A program made the position numbers and the translations under genes. A DNA stretch of 8,955 nucleotides from Planococcus sp. (in: firmicutes) (GTDB lineage Bacteria; Bacillota; Bacilli; Bacillales_A; Planococcaceae), in NCBI GenBank assembly GCA_030147225.1, contig JASLAI010000371.1:1-8955 (forward strand), given 5' to 3'. This document shows, piece by piece, positions 5,703-8,955 of the stretch. Under the pieces are notes generated by a model that worked only from the letters and a program-made list of their open reading frames with translations, was not told the DNA's origin and made no database searches. Position 1 is the stretch's first letter, and each line of letters opens with the position of its first letter.

Positions 5703-5870
5703 TTACAAAGACCCTCCAAAAGTCTTTGAAGAATATAATAAGATTCCTTCAGGCGCTTCTTGGATTTCGGTAAGCCCTATGTTTTTATGGGTACTGAGCC
5801 GCATCAAAAGTATCAACGGTTTTTTCCATTTTGTCCAGCTAAACTTACTCCAACGTCCATCCCTTAATCT
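5703..5870 (-). pseudogene. Out-of-frame C-terminal extension of the 5864-7015 gene
   Basis: Directly after the A-run at 5873-5870 (minus strand) a -1 shift changes ...RFPKD-stop into ...RFPK followed by 55 sense codons ending in TAA at 5705-5703. The added tail begins RLRDGRWSKFSWTKWKKPL and ends LLYSSKTFGGSL. It reads like protein, has codon use like the neighbour, and fills otherwise unexplained sequence up to the terminator hairpin. One extra A in the run (five instead of four) would fuse it to the main frame and give a protein of 437 residues. The cause may be a natural indel, a base-calling error in a homopolymer, or ribosomal slippage. Supported by reading frame only; no homologue comparison could be made. 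Confidence 0.6.
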
Positions 5871-7015
5871 TTTGGAAACCTCGGTACTGTCCTATCTTCT
5901 GTATTTGACAGGATGGCTTCCATCATCGGTACATAGGTCTGCCAATAAAAACTCTTTTCGGCATCGAGCAATTCCATAGAAAGGAAAGAACGAAGTTTCG
6001 AAAAGCCGGAATAGCGGTAGAAACTTGGGGTATCATCAATATCTACAAAATCTCCTGCAAAATAATAAAGATCAGCTCCGTGTTTGGACTGATGAAATAC
6101 AGCAGGAAAGGTTTGAGGAATGCCGGCGGCTTCCAATTTTTCGCTTCCTGGTTTTTGGAGATCCCACTCATAATCTGCCAGGACCTCAGTGTTGGATCCA
6201 GCTTTGTTAATATCAAACCAATAATTGAAAGAAGGACTGTCCGATAAATTGAAGTGTTCAATTCCTTGTTTCGTGAAAGCAAGGCGAAGGCCGTTACTGC
6301 CAATGTCGCCGGCTTCTTCGGATAGGACTACAATGTCGCCTTCGGCATCATTAACTAGCACAAAACCGGCACCTTTAAAATTCCATTTCCCACTGGTTTT
6401 TTCATAATTTTCGACAATCCAATCAGGCAATTCGCCATTAGAAGAATGCAGATCAACGAAATGGCGCCCGCTCCAGCCGCTCCATTCCAACCCCAGAAAC
6501 TCATTCATATCCTGGGCGACATCTTTGGGAGTGGGGGAGGCAAATGTATTAAATTCTACAACCAAGTCCGTTCCTTGAGACTGAACCTGCTGTTTGATGG
6601 TCTGCCATTCACTCATATCGAGTCCACCGGCAATCATGGATGAACTGCCTGGTTTTTTTTCTGAGGATTGCCAAGGAAGATCTTCTTCATAGACACCGTA
6701 GGAATCAGCCAGGTAAATTAGGTCGGTTCCAGCCAAGTCTTCAGGCAAATCACGGATCGTGTAGCTTTTCGCTTTTTCGTCCGGTACAAATCCGTAATAA
6801 TGCTCATCAGCCTGGTATGTATCGCCGGATTCAGCAACATAGCGATGATGGTTCAACAACCATGTCAGGCCTTTATGCTCCCTATAGCTTTCTGTGGGGA
6901 CAGTCTTATCAATAATTGCTACATTTACTATTTTTTCGTCCTTGAAAAGCCAAATAATAATAGGAAGTATAAGTAAAATAACAAGGGTTAATAAAGGTAG
7001 AAGCTTCTTTTTCAT
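5864..7015 (-). CDS. Membrane-anchored extracytoplasmic protein of unknown function, probably frameshifted at its 3' end
   Basis: I do not recognise the family. The frame encodes 383 residues from ATG 7015. A KKK start and a hydrophobic helix (about 5-24) with no clear signal-peptidase site suggest an N-terminal anchor with the rest outside the membrane. The soluble part alternates hydrophobic strands and helices: IVNVAIIDK (29-37), TDLIYLADSYG (97-107), GTDLVVEFNTF (148-158), GFVLVNDAEGDIVVLSEEAGDIG (217-239) and ADLYYFAGDFVDID (314-327). This pattern vaguely recalls a flavodoxin or glutamine-amidotransferase-like fold, which is low-confidence inference. An in-frame GTG at 7024 overlaps the weak AAGAG ribosome site, so ATG 7015 is preferred. 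The frame stops at 5864 after an A4 run, but 55 more coding-like codons follow in the -1 frame. It is convergent with the c-di-GMP-controlled gene; a functional link is possible but unproven. Confidence 0.75.
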   Translation of the reverse strand: MKKKLLPLLTLVILLILPIIIWLFKDEKIVNVAIIDKTVPTESYREHKGLTWLLNHHRYVAESGDTYQADEHYYGFVPDEKAKSYTIRDLPEDLAGTDLIYLADSYGVYEEDLPWQSSEKKPGSSSMIAGGLDMSEWQTIKQQVQSQGTDLVVEFNTFASPTPKDVAQDMNEFLGLEWSGWSGRHFVDLHSSNGELPDWIVENYEKTSGKWNFKGAGFVLVNDAEGDIVVLSEEAGDIGSNGLRLAFTKQGIEHFNLSDSPSFNYWFDINKAGSNTEVLADYEWDLQKPGSEKLEAAGIPQTFPAVFHQSKHGADLYYFAGDFVDIDDTPSFYRYSGFSKLRSFLSMELLDAEKSFYWQTYVPMMEAILSNTEDRTVPRFPKD

Positions 7016-7057
7016 TCTAATCACTCTTTTCTCTTTGCAAAATATAAGTCAAAAGAA

Positions 7058-7063
7058 ATTATA
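7058..7063 (-). promoter_or_regulatory. -10 element of the promoter for the 5864-7015 gene
   Basis: A perfect TATAAT on the minus strand (7063-7058) lies between the mtn operon terminator and the start codon, about 43 nt before ATG. No convincing -35 is seen at 17 nt, only T-rich sequence. With the strong terminator upstream the gene needs its own promoter, and this is the best candidate. Confidence 0.45.
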
Positions 7064-7111
7064 GCTTAAAACTGATTAAAAAATAGAAAAAATTTACTTA
7101 TTTTTAAAAAT

Positions 7112-7137
7112 AAAAAAGACCCGAATAATTCGGGTCT
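7112..7137 (-). terminator. Terminator of the mtnX-mtnB-mtnD operon
   Basis: On the minus strand AGACCCGAA (7137-7129) pairs with TTCGGGTCT (7125-7117) across a 3-base loop, followed by a run of T's (7117-7112). It starts 14 nt after the mtnD stop. This is a textbook intrinsic terminator and separates the operon from the downstream membrane-protein gene. Confidence 0.92.
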
Positions 7138-7150
7138 CTTGTTGCGAATA

Positions 7151-7687
7151 TTAGTTTTGCACATTACTTTCTTCCTGATAAACTGGTACCCAGCCTTCGG
7201 TAGTGACGAAGATACGGATGGCTACAACTTTGCGGTCATCAGCTAGAGTGAAGTAATGTGTGATGTTTTCAGGAACTGAAATCAAGTCGCCTGGTGTCAG
7301 ATGAACTTCAAAAAAGCGTTCGTCTTTTCCTTGAATGATGAAGACACCATGCCCACTGACAATATAGCGGACTTCATCGTCCGTATGGATGTGTTTGCGC
7401 TGGAAGTTTTTCAGCAGCTCATCCAATTTTGGATTGGAATCAGACAAAGAAATGATGTCTGCTGCTTGGTAACCGCGGCGCTCTGAGATATCATCGATTT
7501 CCGTTTTGAAGGCTTGAAGAATTTCGTCTTTTTCTTCATCACTCAAATCGAACTTTTCGCGAAGAGGCTCTGGTAATTTGTTGATATCCCAATGCTCATA
7601 AACTACTTCTTGCTGCTCCAGAAATGCTGCCACTTCGTTTTGTGCTTCAATCGTTTCGTTTGTTCCTTGAATTTTGATAATCGCCAT
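7151..7687 (-). CDS. mtnD: Acireductone dioxygenase (methionine salvage)
   Basis: Cupin metalloenzyme of the cytosol that oxidises 1,2-dihydroxy-3-keto-5-methylthiopentene. The Fe form yields formate and the keto-acid of methionine; with Ni the same protein type gives an off-pathway product and CO. The 178-residue length is normal. The metal ligands of the family are all visible: H99 and H101 in KHIHTDDEVRY, E105, and H144 in VPENITHYF. SGHGVFII (111-118) and TPGDLISVP (131-139) mark the cupin strands. The start ATG has GAGGAAG (7694-7700) 7 nt upstream. The gene follows mtnB with a 15-nt gap and is the last of the operon, just before its terminator. Confidence 0.96.
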   Translation of the reverse strand: MAIIKIQGTNETIEAQNEVAAFLEQQEVVYEHWDINKLPEPLREKFDLSDEEKDEILQAFKTEIDDISERRGYQAADIISLSDSNPKLDELLKNFQRKHIHTDDEVRYIVSGHGVFIIQGKDERFFEVHLTPGDLISVPENITHYFTLADDRKVVAIRIFVTTEGWVPVYQEESNVQN

Positions 7688-7702
7688 TTAAATCTTCCTC
7701 TC

Positions 7703-8317
7703 TTATTTTAAGTGTAGTTGCAACGCCAATTGGTATTGAAATAAAAACTCGCTGGCTTCAAGCAATTTTTTCGCTTCAAAGCCGCTTTTCCCCCAGACGG
7801 TGATGCCATGGTTGCGGATTAGTACCGCACCTTTGTCAGCGTTTATATAAGGTTCAAATGCTTTAGCAAGTGTTGGAATATCAGCATGATTAGGGATGAT
7901 AGGAATGGTCAGTACCGCGTCTTCTTCCCATAACCCGAAGGCTTTGATCAGTTCCTGGCCTTGGAAATCGATTTTTCCAGCATCCCCGTATAGTTCAGAT
8001 ATGACATTGTTGGCGACTGTATGAACATGGAGACTGCAGCCGGCCTGAGTTTTTCCATAGATCGCACAATGCAATAAAGTCTCGGCAGACGGTTTTAACG
8101 ATGTTTCGGCTGCTGGCTGTCCATTAGCATCAACAAGCAGGAAATCTTCATCTGTGCGTTTTTTCTTATCTTTTCCACTGGCAGTAACCAGGAATTCGAG
8201 CGGTTCATCTGCCACTTTGATGGCGAGATTGCCGCTGGTTCCCATAAACCAGTCGCGAACTGCCAGTTCGTCTTTTACATCAGCCAATTCCAGCCATTTT
8301 TCATGTAATGCTGTCAT
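7703..8317 (-). CDS. mtnB: Methylthioribulose-1-phosphate dehydratase (methionine salvage)
   Basis: Zn-dependent class II aldolase-fold enzyme that dehydrates 5-methylthioribulose-1-phosphate to the diketo phosphate, in the cytosol. The product is 204 residues, the usual size. Visible motifs are the phosphate-binding GTSGN (26-30), [10 protein letters not shown] (45-54), KPSAE (76-80), the zinc ligands H97 and H99 in SLHVHTVA, and the third ligand H170 in [10 protein letters not shown]. The start codon overlaps the mtnX stop (ATGA, 8317-8314), and GGAGTGA inside the end of mtnX serves as the ribosome site, so the two are translationally coupled. mtnD follows after 15 nt. Confidence 0.96.
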   Translation of the reverse strand: MTALHEKWLELADVKDELAVRDWFMGTSGNLAIKVADEPLEFLVTASGKDKKKRTDEDFLLVDANGQPAAETSLKPSAETLLHCAIYGKTQAGCSLHVHTVANNVISELYGDAGKIDFQGQELIKAFGLWEEDAVLTIPIIPNHADIPTLAKAFEPYINADKGAVLIRNHGITVWGKSGFEAKKLLEASEFLFQYQLALQLHLK

Positions 8318-8955
8318 GACTTCACTCCTATATATTCATCGACAATCGCGATCACTTCGTGGAAAGTTTCAAACGGTTCGTAATCGATGCCGGCCTCTTG
8401 GCATTTTTCAGCCAGTAAATCCCGGGCGATAACGAAATCCGCTTCTTTTGCAGCTTCCCAGTCACTAATGGAATCCCCAATGACAATGCTCTTCGTATCA
8501 GTACCCAAAAGGTCCCGAATGACGGATGGTTTACAGCATCCACAGCCTTGACTGCTGCAAGTATCATCGCAGCCATGAGGAAATTCCAAGTTGATGACAT
8601 CACTTGAAAAATCCGCACTGTTGCAATAAATGCCATCAAAAGGCCCGAAAGGTTCAAGCAGCGGATAGACAAAAAAGTCGATCCCTCCGCTGACAATGTA
8701 CAGCGGGACCTCCTGTTCCTTCGTATACGCGACAAAGTCGCTGAAGCCTTCGCGTATTTCTGCCTGTTCCAGAACATAGGAAATGATTTCGTCTTTTGCC
8801 GAAACCGGAAGAAGCGAAAACATTTTCGCGATACCCTCACGTATCGAGATGGATTGGTCGAGGATCTGGTCTTTTACCGTTTCCCAGCCAGGCGGATTGA
8901 ATTCTTTCATAATGGCGATAATGTTGTCATTAGCCGTTACAGTCTCATCAAAATC
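8314..8955 (-). CDS. mtnX: HK-MTPenyl-1-P phosphatase (methionine salvage), 5' end outside window
   Basis: HAD-family phosphatase that converts 2-hydroxy-3-keto-5-methylthiopentenyl-1-phosphate to the acireductone substrate of MtnD. The frame is open to the window edge and the first visible residues are DFDETVT, the HAD motif I with both catalytic aspartates, so the gene starts only a little beyond 8955 and the ATG at 8910 is internal. Counting from the edge, other HAD motifs are VSGG (88-91), the Lys of CCKPS (142) and [11 protein letters not shown] (160-170). The cysteine-rich [18 protein letters not shown] segment is characteristic of MtnX rather than an oddity. DFDET instead of the more common DFDGT is a mild variation that keeps the catalytic D-x-D. 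The stop overlaps the mtnB start. mtnW is expected upstream, as in Bacillus. Confidence 0.93.
   Translation of the reverse strand, partial: DFDETVTANDNIIAIMKEFNPPGWETVKDQILDQSISIREGIAKMFSLLPVSAKDEIISYVLEQAEIREGFSDFVAYTKEQEVPLYIVSGGIDFFVYPLLEPFGPFDGIYCNSADFSSDVINLEFPHGCDDTCSSQGCGCCKPSVIRDLLGTDTKSIVIGDSISDWEAAKEADFVIARDLLAEKCQEAGIDYEPFETFHEVIAIVDEYIGVKS

Noticed and set aside
5605..5979. Plus-strand open frame of 124 codons
   Set aside because: It runs through the terminator hairpin and into the antisense of the membrane-protein gene, has no good ribosome site, and the opposite strand gives a better coding explanation.
8352..8840. Minus-strand open frame of 162 codons inside mtnX
   Set aside because: It is a shifted shadow of mtnX, which shows all HAD motifs in its own frame.
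8908..8910. ATG at 8910 as the mtnX start
   Set aside because: The 15 upstream codons are in frame and contain the essential HAD motif I DFDET, so the real start lies beyond the window edge.
1..8955. CRISPR arrays, insertion sequences, phage genes, tRNA or rRNA genes
   Set aside because: I saw no regularly spaced repeats, transposase motifs, phage-type genes or tRNA cloverleaf; the window is ordinary chromosomal content apart from the points listed.

Overview
The window looks like chromosomal DNA of a moderately AT-rich Bacillota, most likely a Bacillales of the Planococcaceae type (Planococcus/Sporosarcina-like). This is inferred from canonical AAGGAGG-type Shine-Dalgarno sites, sigma-A-like promoters, U-tailed terminators, the proBA layout, an mtnX-mtnB-mtnD methionine-salvage operon and a Bacillus-type MgtE. 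The genus is a guess from gene style; no rRNA or other marker is present.

Layout. Bases 1-392 are non-coding: an AT-rich stretch, a good sigma-A promoter (242-270), and a leader of about 115 nt that carries an intrinsic terminator just before proB. Bases 393-2469 are proB-proA (+), the first two steps of proline synthesis from glutamate; ProB is a short form with no PUA domain. A very strong hairpin (2474-2508) ends proA and, read the other way, the convergent DUF4395 membrane-protein gene (2507-2920, -). Upstream of that lies mgtE (3014-4372, -), a Mg2+ channel/transporter.

The most interesting part is 4382-5702. Divergent from mgtE, a clear cyclic-di-GMP class I (GEMM-I) riboswitch (about 4497-4586) is followed by a long hairpin that covers half of the Shine-Dalgarno sequence of the next gene (4632-5501, +). 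That gene encodes a secreted protein with the strand pattern of a complete TIM barrel and a glycosidase-like D-x-E motif. A plausible reading is an extracellular polysaccharide-acting enzyme under translational control by c-di-GMP, possibly for matrix remodelling or dispersal.

Convergent to it is a membrane-anchored extracytoplasmic protein of unknown function (5864-7015, -). Its reading frame breaks at a run of four A's close to the 3' end. A -1 shift there opens 55 more codons that stop 18 nt before a terminator hairpin, so the gene is either frameshifted, mis-sequenced, or decoded by slippage.

The right end (7112-8955, -) is part of the methionine-salvage (MTA recycling) operon in the order mtnX (5' end outside the window), mtnB, mtnD, closed by a strong minus-strand terminator. 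These three act in consecutive steps: MtnB dehydrates MTRu-1-P, MtnX dephosphorylates the enol phosphate, and MtnD oxidises the acireductone to the methionine keto-acid precursor. mtnW and mtnK are expected outside the window.
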